Part shown: positions 1-8,697 of the stretch, piece after piece
Layout of the letters: each line of letters begins with the position of its first letter
Position numbering within the stretch: the stretch's first letter is position 1
DNA from: Candidatus Thorarchaeota archaeon
Lineage (GTDB): Archaea; Asgardarchaeota; Thorarchaeia; Thorarchaeales; Thorarchaeaceae
Assembly: GCA_016839445.1 (NCBI GenBank)
Contig: JAEOUG010000058.1
Span: 1-52,334, forward strand
Reading direction: 5' to 3'
Length of the DNA: 52,334 nt
Program-made: the position numbers and the translations under genes
Notes under the pieces: model-generated
What the model saw: the letters and a program-made list of their open reading frames with translations, nothing else
What the model was told of the DNA's origin: nothing
The model's database searches: none

Positions 1-546
1 CTCGACCCAAGGCTCGGCAAGTACTACCTCTCCTTCTGCAGTTCATGTAGGAGGACCCTGATTGTGAAGGATGGTGATGAGCCTCCTTCCTTTGATGACG
101 AGAATGTCTACATTCACGTAACTAGTCCCCGGGAGCGGATACAGCTAATCTCGGCAATCCAGAGGCGGGATGTTAAGTGTCCTGCAGACGGCAAGCTTCT
201 TCGACTTGGCGTGAGAGACCGTGCAGCCGCTCTCGGCGGGGAGCTGTCACATTCTCCGTCCCACAGGCCTCCATACCTTCGGACCGCCCCGCTGTTGGAT
301 ATGATCGCGTCTTCGATAGGTGTCAAGTCCACATCATCTAGGAGCGTTCGTTCGCTCTACCTGAAGATTGTGGACTCGATTGGCCCGGAAACTCATGTCC
401 TGACTGAGGCTCCAATTGGGAGTATCCGTTCAATGGATTCGAGGGTCGCTCAGATGGTTGATGCCTACAGAAGCGGAACAGCCAAGTACGTGTCAGGGGG
501 TGGTGGTAGGTACGGACGTCTTCTGCCGCCTTGGGAGAGTGAATGA
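1..546 (+). CDS. Endonuclease Q (EndoQ/PHP family), C-terminal part
   Basis: The reading frame is open from the first base, so the gene begins outside the window; 181 residues are visible. EndoQ is a PHP-domain nuclease that cuts DNA 5' of deaminated bases (uracil, hypoxanthine) in archaea and some bacteria. The PHP catalytic part is missing here. What is seen is the C-terminal zinc-binding region (C13xxC16, then C60-P-A-D, as I recall it in the family), a PPYLRTAPL segment, a GVKS segment, and the glycine-rich ending GGGGRYG that is typical of this family. The next gene starts inside its last codons (GTG at 539), so the two are probably co-transcribed. Family assignment is by recalled motifs. 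Confidence 0.75.
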   Translation, partial: LDPRLGKYYLSFCSSCRRTLIVKDGDEPPSFDDENVYIHVTSPRERIQLISAIQRRDVKCPADGKLLRLGVRDRAAALGGELSHSPSHRPPYLRTAPLLDMIASSIGVKSTSSRSVRSLYLKIVDSIGPETHVLTEAPIGSIRSMDSRVAQMVDAYRSGTAKYVSGGGGRYGRLLPPWESE

Positions 547-856
547 GCTGACGGTAGTCCGAGGAGTCATCAGAGAGGTTGGTAAGAGCAGGACAACTCG
601 AGTCAGTGCACAGAGGTGGTACGGCACAACTGACATCGTTGTCCAAGATACGAGCACCATGAAGACCTATCTCGTGAAGGTCTCCGCCACAACGATGGAC
701 CGCCAGCGTTTTCTTCCGCGTGTTGGGATGAAGGTCATCCTACACGGTTTCGTTGAGGATGCCGAATTCGGCCTGACCGATTACGTGGTGACGCGGGTCA
801 GCAAGATCAAGCACGAAGGTGACGGAATAAAGGAGATTCACAGGTTCGACGATTAG
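539..856 (+). CDS. Small protein, possible OB-fold nucleic-acid-binding
   Basis: 105 residues. I place the start at GTG 539, which overlaps the EndoQ stop by a few bases and has a GGGAG just before it; upstream codons in this frame only read through EndoQ. The chain alternates short beta-like segments (VVRGVIREVG, TDIVVQD, YLVKVSA, MKVILHGFV, DYVVTRVSKIK) with few helices, which fits an OB-fold barrel. I do not recognise a named family. Coupling to EndoQ makes a single-strand DNA or repair-accessory role possible, but that is inference. It ends two bases before a convergent gene. Confidence 0.6.
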   Translation: MNELTVVRGVIREVGKSRTTRVSAQRWYGTTDIVVQDTSTMKTYLVKVSATTMDRQRFLPRVGMKVILHGFVEDAEFGLTDYVVTRVSKIKHEGDGIKEIHRFDD

Positions 857-857
857 G

Positions 858-1154
858 TCACTTCGGCCTAATTATGAACGCAGGCGCAATAATCCACTCC
901 GACTTGCATTTCGGGCATCTTCCGGGTGGCTTTGCAGTCTTCCTCATGTTGAAGACGTGGAGGCACTTCCCACAGCTCGCTGGCCTCACGAGTAGCTGCA
1001 TATTCCTGCTCTTGACTGATCTGGAAATGTGATCTAGGTCTTCGTAGATTATGCTCCTACTACGAACATCAAGCATCTGACACAGGTCTTCTGCGGTGAC
1101 AGCGTCATCCGTGTTCTCCAGAATCTCTACAATCCTTTCGCGTCTTGTAGGCAT
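858..1154 (-). CDS. HTH regulator fused to a zinc ribbon (COG3357-like)
   Basis: 98 residues starting at ATG 1154 (MPTRRERIVEIL). Residues 1-60 look like a winged helix-turn-helix (RERIVEILENTDDAVTAEDLCQML followed by a second helix with YEDLDHI), and residues 65-98 carry a zinc ribbon with C-x2-C and C-x2-C pairs (CGKC, CPKC). This matches the short archaeal family of predicted transcriptional regulators with an HTH and a Zn ribbon, whose usual size is close to 95 residues. A longer version from 1226 is possible but adds an unconserved-looking tail. It faces the preceding gene, with the stop codons two bases apart. Confidence 0.75.
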   Translation of the reverse strand: MPTRRERIVEILENTDDAVTAEDLCQMLDVRSRSIIYEDLDHISRSVKSRNMQLLVRPASCGKCLHVFNMRKTAKPPGRCPKCKSEWIIAPAFIIRPK

Positions 1155-1281
1155 ATGGTCAGAATGGTGTGTGGAGTCAATACTCTTTCGATACACCCCG
1201 TACACGAAATAGAACGGGCTGTGCAAAACGTAGAGTCATATCATTAGTGTGCCATGTCTACTACAGATGGTGTGAACATCA

Positions 1282-1998
1282 ATGAAGTCCTTTGATACAG
1301 GAATCTCTCGCAAGGCTGCGGCATCTGTTCTGGTCGCATGCCTGATAACCGTCGGTGTGTTCACTGCTGCAATCTACTTGCCAGGAATGAACGGTGGTCC
1401 TGGACCCACGAATCCCTCTGGCAGCCTCGGCACCAGAGTCGCAACCTACCTGAGTTCCAGGGCCGATGACGTGGAGTTCTATTGGATGTGCAACTGCACC
1501 CTAGTGAACGTTGACTTAACGCAGTTCTACGATTCTCAACACTCGGGCGCCTTTGTTGATGGTGTCTATGTCAACCGTAGTGGCTCTGATCACGAGATTG
1601 TGGTCCTCTTTTCGCCATATAACGTCGCACCTGTTGGAAGAGGGGACATCTCCGTGTCTGCGTGGACGACGATTACAGCCGCCATCATCGACAACGGAAT
1701 TGCACAGATGGATGATATTGAAGGAGCCCCTCCGGACGAAGCACCGTCCGCTTTTCCACTGAACATCTACTTCTCCATTTTCTTCGATGACGACACGTGT
1801 TTCCTTGCAGGCTTCTCGAGTGAGGACGGCTACTTCTGGATGCACAATGGTACGTGGACTGGAGGCTTCACTGAATCTGGCCATCCTGATGTCACTAGCT
1901 GGAGTCTGACTCCCATCTGGCTGGTTGAAGGAGGTCACATGGCAACGGCCATCTCCCAGCTCTACACGGCAGTCACATCGACAGTATCCTATCCATAG
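1282..1998 (+). CDS. Secreted or membrane-anchored protein of unknown function
   Basis: 238 residues. The N-terminus has basic residues and one hydrophobic segment (about residues 12-32, AAASVLVACLITVGVFTAAIY), then a Gly/Pro-rich linker (MNGGPGPTNPSG), so it is probably a signal anchor with the rest outside the cell. The outer part is acidic and aromatic with N-glycosylation sequons (NCT, NRS, NGT). I recognise no family. It is followed by a clear hairpin terminator. Confidence 0.7.
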   Translation: MKSFDTGISRKAAASVLVACLITVGVFTAAIYLPGMNGGPGPTNPSGSLGTRVATYLSSRADDVEFYWMCNCTLVNVDLTQFYDSQHSGAFVDGVYVNRSGSDHEIVVLFSPYNVAPVGRGDISVSAWTTITAAIIDNGIAQMDDIEGAPPDEAPSAFPLNIYFSIFFDDDTCFLAGFSSEDGYFWMHNGTWTGGFTESGHPDVTSWSLTPIWLVEGGHMATAISQLYTAVTSTVSYP

Positions 1999-2002
1999 GT
2001 CA

Positions 2003-2030
2003 GGTGGGCTTGCGCCCACCCTCTTTCTTT
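2003..2030 (+). terminator. Hairpin terminator after the secreted protein gene
   Basis: A perfect 7-bp stem (GGTGGGC / GCCCACC) with loop TTGC is followed by a pyrimidine-rich tract CTCTTTCTTT. It lies 4 bases after the stop codon at 1998. Archaeal termination relies mainly on the T-rich tract; the hairpin adds support. Confidence 0.65.
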
Positions 2031-2037
2031 AATCCGA

Positions 2038-2574
2038 GTGCGGCTATTGGTAGGAGGGTATTCTAGGCAGGGTGATAGAGCGTTGGCAGATGAGCTAGAT
2101 GTGGCAACTATCGACAAGCTCCTGAAGGGTCGTACAATGAGTGTGTACGCCTTGCTTGTTTCACAGGGGGCTCTGGGTGTGAGAGAGGTTCAACGCACGT
2201 TGGGGTTCTCAAGTCCGAGTCTGGCTCTTCACCATCTCACCAAGCTCTTGGATCTTGAACTCGTCAGCAAGGATGAACACGGAGTCTATGAGGTGTCCCG
2301 TACAATACGTGTGGGGTCCCTGTCGCTCTTCGTCAAGCTTGGTTCAAGACTTCTTCCACGGTTTCTGTTCTTGGTGACCTTTGTAGCCGCCATGGTGCTG
2401 GTGTATCTGGCAGCCTTTGCCTCGTGGCCGCCAACAGGCTCTGACGTGATGTTCCTCGCACTGAGCGCGACTACGGTCCTTTTAATTCTCATCGAGAGCC
2501 GTAGACTGTGGCTCCTGACGCCCTTCTTACAGCAACTCGATACGCTCCTCGGTGTAACCGAGCGACAGCTATAG
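2038..2574 (+). CDS. Membrane-bound winged-helix regulator
   Basis: 178 residues from GTG 2038; an in-frame TTG at 2083 with GGTGAT before it is an alternative start. Residues about 20-95 form an ArsR-like winged helix (MSVYALLVSQGALGVREVQ, then SPSLALHHLTKLLDLELV as recognition helix and wing). Two hydrophobic segments follow (about 104-126, FLFLVTFVAAMVLVYLAAF, and 135-155, VMFLALSATTVLLILI). It would hold a DNA-binding domain at the inner membrane face. Such membrane-tethered HTH proteins are common in Asgard and other archaea. Target unknown. Confidence 0.75.
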   Translation: MRLLVGGYSRQGDRALADELDVATIDKLLKGRTMSVYALLVSQGALGVREVQRTLGFSSPSLALHHLTKLLDLELVSKDEHGVYEVSRTIRVGSLSLFVKLGSRLLPRFLFLVTFVAAMVLVYLAAFASWPPTGSDVMFLALSATTVLLILIESRRLWLLTPFLQQLDTLLGVTERQL

Positions 2575-2631
2575 GTTGAAAAGACGCTCCTGTTAGTAGT
2601 AAGAGAGCAAGACGGCCCCAGAGTTGAAGGA

Positions 2632-3894
2632 ATGCATCAGACAAAGCTAGAGCCAACGCCGCCGCAGGCAAGAGAGGCATCCTACGATGAAAGAGTGTGC
2701 TCCAGATGCATGGGCTTCAGAGCTCTGTGTGGTGTAAGCCCGTGTCCGATAGTGATGCGTGCCAAGGCTCTTGCTCGCATTGAGGATGCTGTCCAGGGAA
2801 TGGATCTATCCGGATCATCTCCTCCCTCTGTCTTCGTTGGTGAACATGGATATCCAAAGGTGCTTGCTGGGCCACTAGTCCCTCCGGTAAGGTCGTCTGA
2901 GGCTGAGCTAATGGAACGGCCTGACCAATGGCTGAATATCTCGATTGACGAGATTCTCGCGCTCCGCTTCAGTCTTGTCCGGACCAAGAAGTGGATCCCT
3001 GTTGAATCTGCGTCGGCGCCAGGCAAGGAGTTGCACGAAACGCAGACGCTCGCGCTCTCTGACTCACCCTTGGCATCTGAGGCAACTCTGCTCAAGAGGC
3101 CCACCTTCACCACGGTCTTTTCTGACAGGACACTTCCAATCGGTCCTTCTGCTCCGCTTCGGACATTCCATCTGGAAGACAACCCTCACGTTCCCAAGGT
3201 TGTAGACAAGGTCACCTCTGACACAGACTTGAGGGCCACATCAGGTGTTGTTGACCTCTTCAGGGAAGGCGTGCGTCAAGAACACATCACGCGTCTTCTC
3301 TCGGTAGGCGTCCTCGGACTTGAGAGAAAGCGGAGGCTTGTTCCCACCAAATGGAGTATAACCGCAATCGACGATATCATGGGGAAGGAACTCCATCGAG
3401 AAGTCCTGAGGTATCCTTGGATCAACAACTATCTCGTGAGCATTGACAAGGCTCTGGGAAACACGGTCGCATTCCTCTTCCTGCCCAGCGGCTGGCAGTT
3501 CGAGGCCTTGGAATCATGGCTAGGCGGATTCGAGCCTCCCATTATCTCCGACCACGAACTAGGGCGAGGTCGGAAGAACTACGCTCGCAGCGTTGCTGGC
3601 GCCTACTACGCGACTCGCCTCCCTGCTCTTCAATACCTCACAAGTATCAGAAGACAGGCTGGGCTCATAGTGTTCATGGAGACCGACCCTCAGAGATGGG
3701 TTCCTCTGGGGGTCTGGAGATTCAGGGAAATCGCGAAGCGAGCGCTGTCGGGCTCTGTGTTAAGCTTCTCAACACTAGACGAGGCGACCGCGGAGATTGG
3801 CAGACATCTCAGAGTCCCGATTGGCCGATGGCTTGGAAGAAGCAGGATCTACGCTGAGTTCCAGAGTCAGACCAAACTGACCGATTTCTTCTAG
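2632..3894 (+). CDS. nreA: DNA repair protein NreA
   Basis: 420 residues, ATG start preceded by GAAGG. NreA is an archaeal repair protein that works with PCNA in the response to DNA damage such as mitomycin C. An N-terminal four-cysteine zinc site is visible (C23, C26, C33, C38), followed by the two Nre domains (N-terminal to about residue 210, C-terminal to about 400). The last eight residues, QTKLTDFF (413-420), are a textbook PCNA-interacting peptide (QxxLxxFF). The length is typical. It stands alone, downstream of a membrane HTH gene and upstream of a secreted protein gene. Confidence 0.93.
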   Translation: MHQTKLEPTPPQAREASYDERVCSRCMGFRALCGVSPCPIVMRAKALARIEDAVQGMDLSGSSPPSVFVGEHGYPKVLAGPLVPPVRSSEAELMERPDQWLNISIDEILALRFSLVRTKKWIPVESASAPGKELHETQTLALSDSPLASEATLLKRPTFTTVFSDRTLPIGPSAPLRTFHLEDNPHVPKVVDKVTSDTDLRATSGVVDLFREGVRQEHITRLLSVGVLGLERKRRLVPTKWSITAIDDIMGKELHREVLRYPWINNYLVSIDKALGNTVAFLFLPSGWQFEALESWLGGFEPPIISDHELGRGRKNYARSVAGAYYATRLPALQYLTSIRRQAGLIVFMETDPQRWVPLGVWRFREIAKRALSGSVLSFSTLDEATAEIGRHLRVPIGRWLGRSRIYAEFQSQTKLTDFF

Positions 3895-3920
3895 GCTGAA
3901 TGTATCTATCGTACATTGGC

Positions 3921-3928
3921 TTTAATAG
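3921..3928 (+). promoter_or_regulatory. TATA box for the 3961 gene
   Basis: TTTAATAG lies 31 bases before GTG 3952 and 40 before ATG 3961. This spacing fits an archaeal promoter giving a very short or absent leader. Confidence 0.5.
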
Positions 3929-3951
3929 CATAGACTAAGAGCTATTCTGGT

Positions 3952-5301
3952 GTGGTAGAAATGCACGCCAACATAACCAAGGGAGTCACCCTATGGGTGC
4001 TCCTTCTAATTGCTATGCCCTTCGTTCTCCTCCCGACTGCCAGCGCCTGGTCTGCCGGCGACGAAGCCGCCATCTTCGGGCACACCTTCGAGGAGGAGTA
4101 CTGGACAAACGACTCGCTGTACGTTGAAGGCGCGAATGGGAACGGCAGCCTGACTGCCTCTTTCGTTCACGTGGGCGACTTCGAGGCGTTCCTGATTGCA
4201 TTCAATGAATTCAACATGACTGACGGAAATCAGTCCATAACTCCCTATCAGCTGTTTGGGATGCACTACATCACTCCCGGGAATCAGGAGGTCTTCATCG
4301 GCGCTGTCTTCGCTTTCCTCCTAGTGCACAACGAGACCTTTGGGTCGAATCAGCTTCCAGATGTCGGGAATGATCCCTCTTGGTACATCTTACCAGTGTC
4401 CTCTGACGACACGTGGCCTGAGTACGTACCTTCCGTTGAGCCTATTCCGGCCACAAAGATGGGCGACAACCACTACCGATTTGGGATGCAGTACCACAAC
4501 CTCACATGCAGGATTGTGGATGCAAACGATCCAGGTATGTTCTTGGCCACACTCGTGACTCCAGCGATGCAGCTTGTCATTAGCGAACTGAAGATCGAGT
4601 ACGACATCACAATCGATAATGCCGGAGAGGTACACGCCGAGACCTTGTACACCATCGGGCAGGTCAAAGAGCTCATGCTCGGAACCGTTGAGTATCCACC
4701 TTCTGAGATCATTGTTGACAGTATGGAGATATCGGCTGTTCACTTCCTGACCGTCTTCACCTCACAGTATTCGGTTGTGGGAACCACCAGCGGAAACACG
4801 ATCCAGTCTCCGACTCAGACCACCCCCCTTGATGAGGACGTCTCGATTCAGGTGGGTAGCCGTGGCGAGAGAGCCTTTGATATTGGCTTCGGGCGGCAGT
4901 ATGCGCTATTCAATGAGACGAGCGACAGCTACGTGGCTACTGGTCTAACGGCTCTGAACACACTTCTGGCCGTCAGACTTACCGATCTCATTCTTGTGCT
5001 CTGGCAGGCCCCGTTGTCGGCATTCCTCTTCGCCCATATGGCGTACGGCCTCTCTTCTCAGATTCGAAATGACTACGCTACTGTTGGCGATATGGCACTC
5101 AATGCCACGACCGCATTCGCTACCAAGAGTTGGTGGTACGCTGTGACCTTCCCATCATGGAATGGTCTTCGAGTTGAGCAAGACCCGGTCTACGTTGCCT
5201 ACACCAACATCGGGATGGTAGGTCCAAACAACTTCATAGTGTTTGGCCTGATCATTGTTGGTGCGTTGGCCGTCGTCTATGTCGGAGCCCGTCGAAGATA
5301 G
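3952..5301 (+). CDS. Secreted surface protein with C-terminal membrane anchor
   Basis: 449 residues from GTG 3952, or 446 from ATG 3961. There is a clear signal peptide (VTLWVLLLIAMPFVLLPTASA, about residues 12-33). A long extracellular part follows, rich in Asn, Thr and aromatic residues and with many sequons (NDS, NGS, NMT, NQS, NET, NLT, NAT). One C-terminal membrane helix (FIVFGLIIVGALAVVYVG) precedes the basic end ARRR, so the bulk faces outward. I recognise no enzymatic motif or family. It is followed by a strong terminator and then by a TadC-like gene with its own promoter. Confidence 0.75.
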   Translation: MVEMHANITKGVTLWVLLLIAMPFVLLPTASAWSAGDEAAIFGHTFEEEYWTNDSLYVEGANGNGSLTASFVHVGDFEAFLIAFNEFNMTDGNQSITPYQLFGMHYITPGNQEVFIGAVFAFLLVHNETFGSNQLPDVGNDPSWYILPVSSDDTWPEYVPSVEPIPATKMGDNHYRFGMQYHNLTCRIVDANDPGMFLATLVTPAMQLVISELKIEYDITIDNAGEVHAETLYTIGQVKELMLGTVEYPPSEIIVDSMEISAVHFLTVFTSQYSVVGTTSGNTIQSPTQTTPLDEDVSIQVGSRGERAFDIGFGRQYALFNETSDSYVATGLTALNTLLAVRLTDLILVLWQAPLSAFLFAHMAYGLSSQIRNDYATVGDMALNATTAFATKSWWYAVTFPSWNGLRVEQDPVYVAYTNIGMVGPNNFIVFGLIIVGALAVVYVGARRR

Positions 5302-5314
5302 AAGAATCCTCGAG

Positions 5315-5347
5315 CCAGGGGTACTCCCCTGGTTCCCTCTCTCTTTT
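5315..5347 (+). terminator. Hairpin terminator
   Basis: A perfect 7-bp stem (CCAGGGG / CCCCTGG) with loop TACT is followed by a T/C-rich tract. It begins 13 bases after the stop of the upstream gene. Confidence 0.65.
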
Positions 5348-5370
5348 CATCATCAGTGTTCATCGGGGAA

Positions 5371-5378
5371 TTTAAGAG
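5371..5378 (+). promoter_or_regulatory. TATA box for the TadC-like gene
   Basis: TTTAAGAG is placed 25 bases before GTG 5396, the spacing expected when transcription starts at the start codon (leaderless). It is the main reason for choosing that start. Confidence 0.6.
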
Positions 5379-5395
5379 AGCACTCGCAGAACCTC

Positions 5396-6940
5396 GTGTC
5401 GAGGACTGCTTCAGTGATCTACGAGAGATTATGTCGCCTTGGAGAGCGGGTTCCGCCATTCAACAGACTCGGAGGCCGAAACCAAGACACGGAGCTTCGT
5501 AGAGCGGCCAGGTTCCTATCACCGATGATGAGTCTCACAGTGACTGGAGTGGTCTCTGCGGCCTATCTCACCGGGTTGCTCTCGTTTGTCTTCGTCTTTA
5601 TTGCCCTCGTCCTCTTCCAGATTTCCGCCCTGATAGCTTTGCCCTTGGCAGCGATGTTCTCTGTAGTGGCCTACTATTTCGTCATCAACTACCCCGTGTC
5701 GGTCATGAACGGCTATCGGCTGAGCCTCTCAGAAGAAGCAGACATCGTCTACGAGCAGTTCATTCTTGTCTTCCAGTCTGGCGGCACGATTTTCGATGCT
5801 ATTGAGATGGTGGCCCAGTCTGACCACCCCCTCCTGTCAAAGGCCTTTCAGGACATCATCGAGAAAGTGAATCAAGGTGTACCGCCGGAGGAGTCATTGT
5901 CAGAGTTCGCGAGGAACCAGCCATCCGATGATCTTCGAAGGTACTTCACTGCCATTCTCTCAGCGATGGAGAAGAGAACAGATCTACTCGAATCACTATC
6001 AGGAGAGTCCTTCGAGGCCGATATGACACTAAGGCAAAAGAACCTAGAATTGGAGAGTCGGCTGCTTGTCGTGGCTGCACTTGCGACCTACATTCCAATT
6101 GTCTTCACTCTGGGAATATCCCTTGGCGGTCACGCGACCAATCCAGTCATTCTCCTCATTGTCCCTCTGTTCATTGGACTGACCGCCGGGATGAGCCGGC
6201 GATTCACAGGTCAATTCTCCACCTATTTCGACCGTCCACGAGACCCCTCCGTTATTGGACCAACGCAACGAGAGATTCGAGAGGAATACGATGAGTTCCT
6301 CAATTTCCTTATGCTTCTTGGAGAGCACTTGACTAGGGGCGACACGCTGGAAGTGTCACTCGCTGAGGTGCAGGACGAACTCGAACCTCAATCCAAGCGG
6401 CTTGTCGAAATAGCAGTGCGCGGGATATACCAAGAGCAGACCAGCTCGAGTGAGGCAATGGGGAAGGCTGCAGACGCTGCACTAGGTCGGAGAGTTTCCA
6501 GTATGCTTCGAATGGTCTCGCTGATGTGCGAAACTTCGGCCACTCAGGCTGGTGAACGCTTATCGAAGATTACATCAAGACTGGTCAAGCGCTCCGCTGT
6601 GGCGAAGGAGAGAGACTCCATCATTGCAGCGCAGAGGATGAAGGTGTATCTCCTAACTCTCACTAGTGCGGCTGTCCTGGGCATGCTGGCTTCGCTTGCT
6701 CCTTTCCTTTTCATCGGGTCTCTACTCTCGGGTGACTTCTCCCTCGCTGGCGGCTTGTTGACTTTGTCGGAGATTACACCACTCCTCCTCTCGCTGGCTA
6801 TAACGACCTTCTCTACCGGATACCTTAACACACGGATGGTCGGCGGGTCGCGGCCGACATTGATTGCTCTTATATGCCTCCTGCTGTTCTGGATTGCCTT
6901 CACCCTGTCCTCTGGTCTGATGGGTCTGAGTCTAGTGTAG
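5396..6940 (+). CDS. TadC/FlaJ-like type II/IV secretion membrane protein
   Basis: 514 residues from GTG 5396; longer starts would overlap the previous gene and its terminator. The protein holds two T2SF (type II secretion F) cytoplasmic helical domains, about residues 95-200 (VYEQFILVFQSGG...) and 300-400 (EFLNFLMLLGEHL...). They are interleaved with three groups of membrane helices, the last at the C-terminus. This is the layout of archaeal FlaJ/TadC platform proteins of archaella and pili. No TadA/FlaI ATPase, pilin or prepilin peptidase is in the window, so it is an orphan and its partner must lie elsewhere. Confidence 0.8.
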   Translation: MSRTASVIYERLCRLGERVPPFNRLGGRNQDTELRRAARFLSPMMSLTVTGVVSAAYLTGLLSFVFVFIALVLFQISALIALPLAAMFSVVAYYFVINYPVSVMNGYRLSLSEEADIVYEQFILVFQSGGTIFDAIEMVAQSDHPLLSKAFQDIIEKVNQGVPPEESLSEFARNQPSDDLRRYFTAILSAMEKRTDLLESLSGESFEADMTLRQKNLELESRLLVVAALATYIPIVFTLGISLGGHATNPVILLIVPLFIGLTAGMSRRFTGQFSTYFDRPRDPSVIGPTQREIREEYDEFLNFLMLLGEHLTRGDTLEVSLAEVQDELEPQSKRLVEIAVRGIYQEQTSSSEAMGKAADAALGRRVSSMLRMVSLMCETSATQAGERLSKITSRLVKRSAVAKERDSIIAAQRMKVYLLTLTSAAVLGMLASLAPFLFIGSLLSGDFSLAGGLLTLSEITPLLLSLAITTFSTGYLNTRMVGGSRPTLIALICLLLFWIAFTLSSGLMGLSLV

Positions 6941-6995
6941 GATACTTTATTTGCGGCCATGCTGAGCTGATGGACAGTAAGCACGAGGTGAAACC

Positions 6996-7643
6996 ATGCT
7001 ACAAATTCCGATCTTGGACTGGAGCCTCGGTGACTTGATGCTGTTCTTCCAGAACGACTGGAATCTTGCGTGGGTGCTCATCCTATCGGGAGGGCTGACG
7101 GCCATATGGCTGTTGGAGAACATAACCGACCCCATCCCTCTTCTGGGCACCATCTTTGACGGCCTAGTCGCCATTGGTACCTTTCTGGGTTTCTTTGTAG
7201 GGATTCTAGATTTGTTTGTGGGCTACGTTGTCTACTCTGTTGCCCCTGAGGCGATTTGGGTTTCTATCGCATTGATAGTCATGGGATTCTCGCTTGTTAT
7301 GCGAGTCCTGACCAAGTTCCCGCTTGCATTCCTCTTCGCCCTGGCAATTGCCGTATTCGGCGCCGCTACAATCTACGGAGTCCTTGAGCCATACACAACC
7401 CTTCCTGGGATAGGGACCTACATCGAGATGGCAATATCAGTGAAGGGCCTACTGGTCATTGGGTTCGTGATCTTCTGTGTCGTCTACCTTCTGGGTGGAC
7501 TTCTCATCAAGCTCATTGAGCTGGTCGGTAAGGTCTTCGCGTCAACCCCAGTGAGTATAATCATCGGACTTGCCGCTATTGCCATCGGCGTGATTGTACT
7601 CGTCAATCCTGCCATCCTAAGTCTGGCGTGGCCCCCACCATAG
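6996..7643 (+). CDS. Multi-pass membrane protein, unknown function
   Basis: 215 residues, ATG start with a good ribosome site (GAGGTGA). About six hydrophobic segments cover nearly the whole chain, for example WVLILSGGLTAIWLL, FLGFFVGILDLFVG, IWVSIALIVMGFSLV, FLFALAIAVFGAATI, LLVIGFVIFCVVYLL and SIIIGLAAIAIGVIVLV. Charged residues are few and no catalytic or transport motif is recognised. It lies 55 bases downstream of the TadC-like gene and may share its transcript. A hairpin with a T-run follows at once. Confidence 0.7.
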   Translation: MLQIPILDWSLGDLMLFFQNDWNLAWVLILSGGLTAIWLLENITDPIPLLGTIFDGLVAIGTFLGFFVGILDLFVGYVVYSVAPEAIWVSIALIVMGFSLVMRVLTKFPLAFLFALAIAVFGAATIYGVLEPYTTLPGIGTYIEMAISVKGLLVIGFVIFCVVYLLGGLLIKLIELVGKVFASTPVSIIIGLAAIAIGVIVLVNPAILSLAWPPP

Positions 7644-7648
7644 AATCT

Positions 7649-7679
7649 GAGGGGCTACATGCCCCTCTCGCGCTTTTTC
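7649..7679 (+). terminator. Hairpin terminator between convergent genes
   Basis: A perfect 7-bp stem (GAGGGGC / GCCCCTC) with loop TACAT is followed by TTTTT. It sits between the stop codons of two convergent genes. Confidence 0.65.
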
Positions 7680-7943
7680 TCACTGTGCTGGCTTGCGAAT
7701 CTCGCGGTAGTAGAGGAATCTGAGATCTCGATCCGAGTAGAACTTCGCGGCCGCATCAATCGTCTTCTTGGCCTTCACAATACCATCAAACCACTCGGTC
7801 ACGTAGAGCGTCTTCTTGCTCTGAGTCTCGACATCTGTCTTCTCGAATCCCTCTGGGTATTCCCAACCCTCCGGGAGCATCAGTGCTACCCTGATCTGCT
7901 TGACCCCGTCCTTCGACTCCAGCCATAATTCACAGTGTGTCAT
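7680..7943 (-). CDS. Small conserved-looking protein, unknown function
   Basis: 87 residues from ATG 7943 (MTHCELWLESKDG). The longer version from 8024 adds a Gln/Ser-rich stretch that does not look coding. The chain shows beta segments (CELWLES, QIRVALML, KKTLYVTEWF), a helix (DGIVKAKKTIDAAAKFY) and the end FLYYREIRKPAQ. I do not recognise the family. A TATA-like CTTAACCA on the minus strand near 7970-7977 is at a fitting distance. Confidence 0.6.
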   Translation of the reverse strand: MTHCELWLESKDGVKQIRVALMLPEGWEYPEGFEKTDVETQSKKTLYVTEWFDGIVKAKKTIDAAAKFYSDRDLRFLYYREIRKPAQ

Positions 7944-8112
7944 TGAAACCAAGTGGCTCGGGGGTCTGGCAGTGGTTAAGGTTTGCTCTGACGCATTCTC
8001 TTGCCTGTGTTGCGAATTTCCCAAAGGGTTCTTATAGTAGGTCTGCTTGTGTTCTACTCAGAGTAACTAGCGCCGAATACTCGCTATTCTGTGCTAGCAA
8101 GTATGGATACGG

Positions 8113-8673
8113 ATGTGTTTGAGCTTGTCAGGAAGTGCGGACGACGACAAGAAGAAGATCATCAGTGTGACAATGAGCCAGAGTCTGGTCAGCAGGATTG
8201 ATGACCTAGTCACTCAACGAGTAGGTAGGTCTCGAGCACAACTCATTGAGGATGCTGTGAGATGGTTCTTGGACTTCACTGTTCACAAGTGGGGTGAGAG
8301 GGGGATCTATGTAAATGAGTCAAGGACGGTTCTTGAGTCTGAAACGCTGTCCTCGCTCTTCTTCTCCAAGCTGACCTCAAAGGATCAGAACGAGCTTGGC
8401 GAGACCGCCGGGAAGTCCTCTCCGATTGCGGATGTTGTGAAGCTGTTCTATGACGCTGACCCTAAGCAACGCAAGAACTGGACGCTGGTCCTGAGATTGC
8501 TGCAGGAGAATGGCTGGGGTGCTATAGATTTGAGGGATGACTTGATAGTCATCGGAAGTCCCTTCTACCCTCCCCACTTCCTTCGTGGCTACCTCTCAGG
8601 TCTTCTGGGAACGAAACTAGACCTAGAAGAAACGAATGTCAAGGAAAACGTAGCCCTGCGAATTCAGAAGTAG
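8113..8673 (+). CDS. Ribbon-helix-helix (CopG-like) regulator
   Basis: 186 residues from ATG 8113. Residues about 15-55 match a ribbon-helix-helix fold: a strand (KIISVTMSQ), helix SLVSRIDDLVTQR, a turn, and helix SRAQLIEDAVRWFL. The remaining 130 residues are of unknown fold and could be an effector or oligomerisation domain. It is probably a DNA-binding repressor, with the target unknown. The next gene converges with it 25 bases downstream. Confidence 0.75.
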   Translation: MCLSLSGSADDDKKKIISVTMSQSLVSRIDDLVTQRVGRSRAQLIEDAVRWFLDFTVHKWGERGIYVNESRTVLESETLSSLFFSKLTSKDQNELGETAGKSSPIADVVKLFYDADPKQRKNWTLVLRLLQENGWGAIDLRDDLIVIGSPFYPPHFLRGYLSGLLGTKLDLEETNVKENVALRIQK

Positions 8674-8697
8674 TAGAGAATGGTCTGGTGCTACTTA

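Noticed and set aside
5255-5395. Longer N-terminus for the TadC-like protein
   Set aside because: It would overlap the previous gene and run through its hairpin terminator; a TATA box 25 bases before GTG 5396 fits the shorter form.
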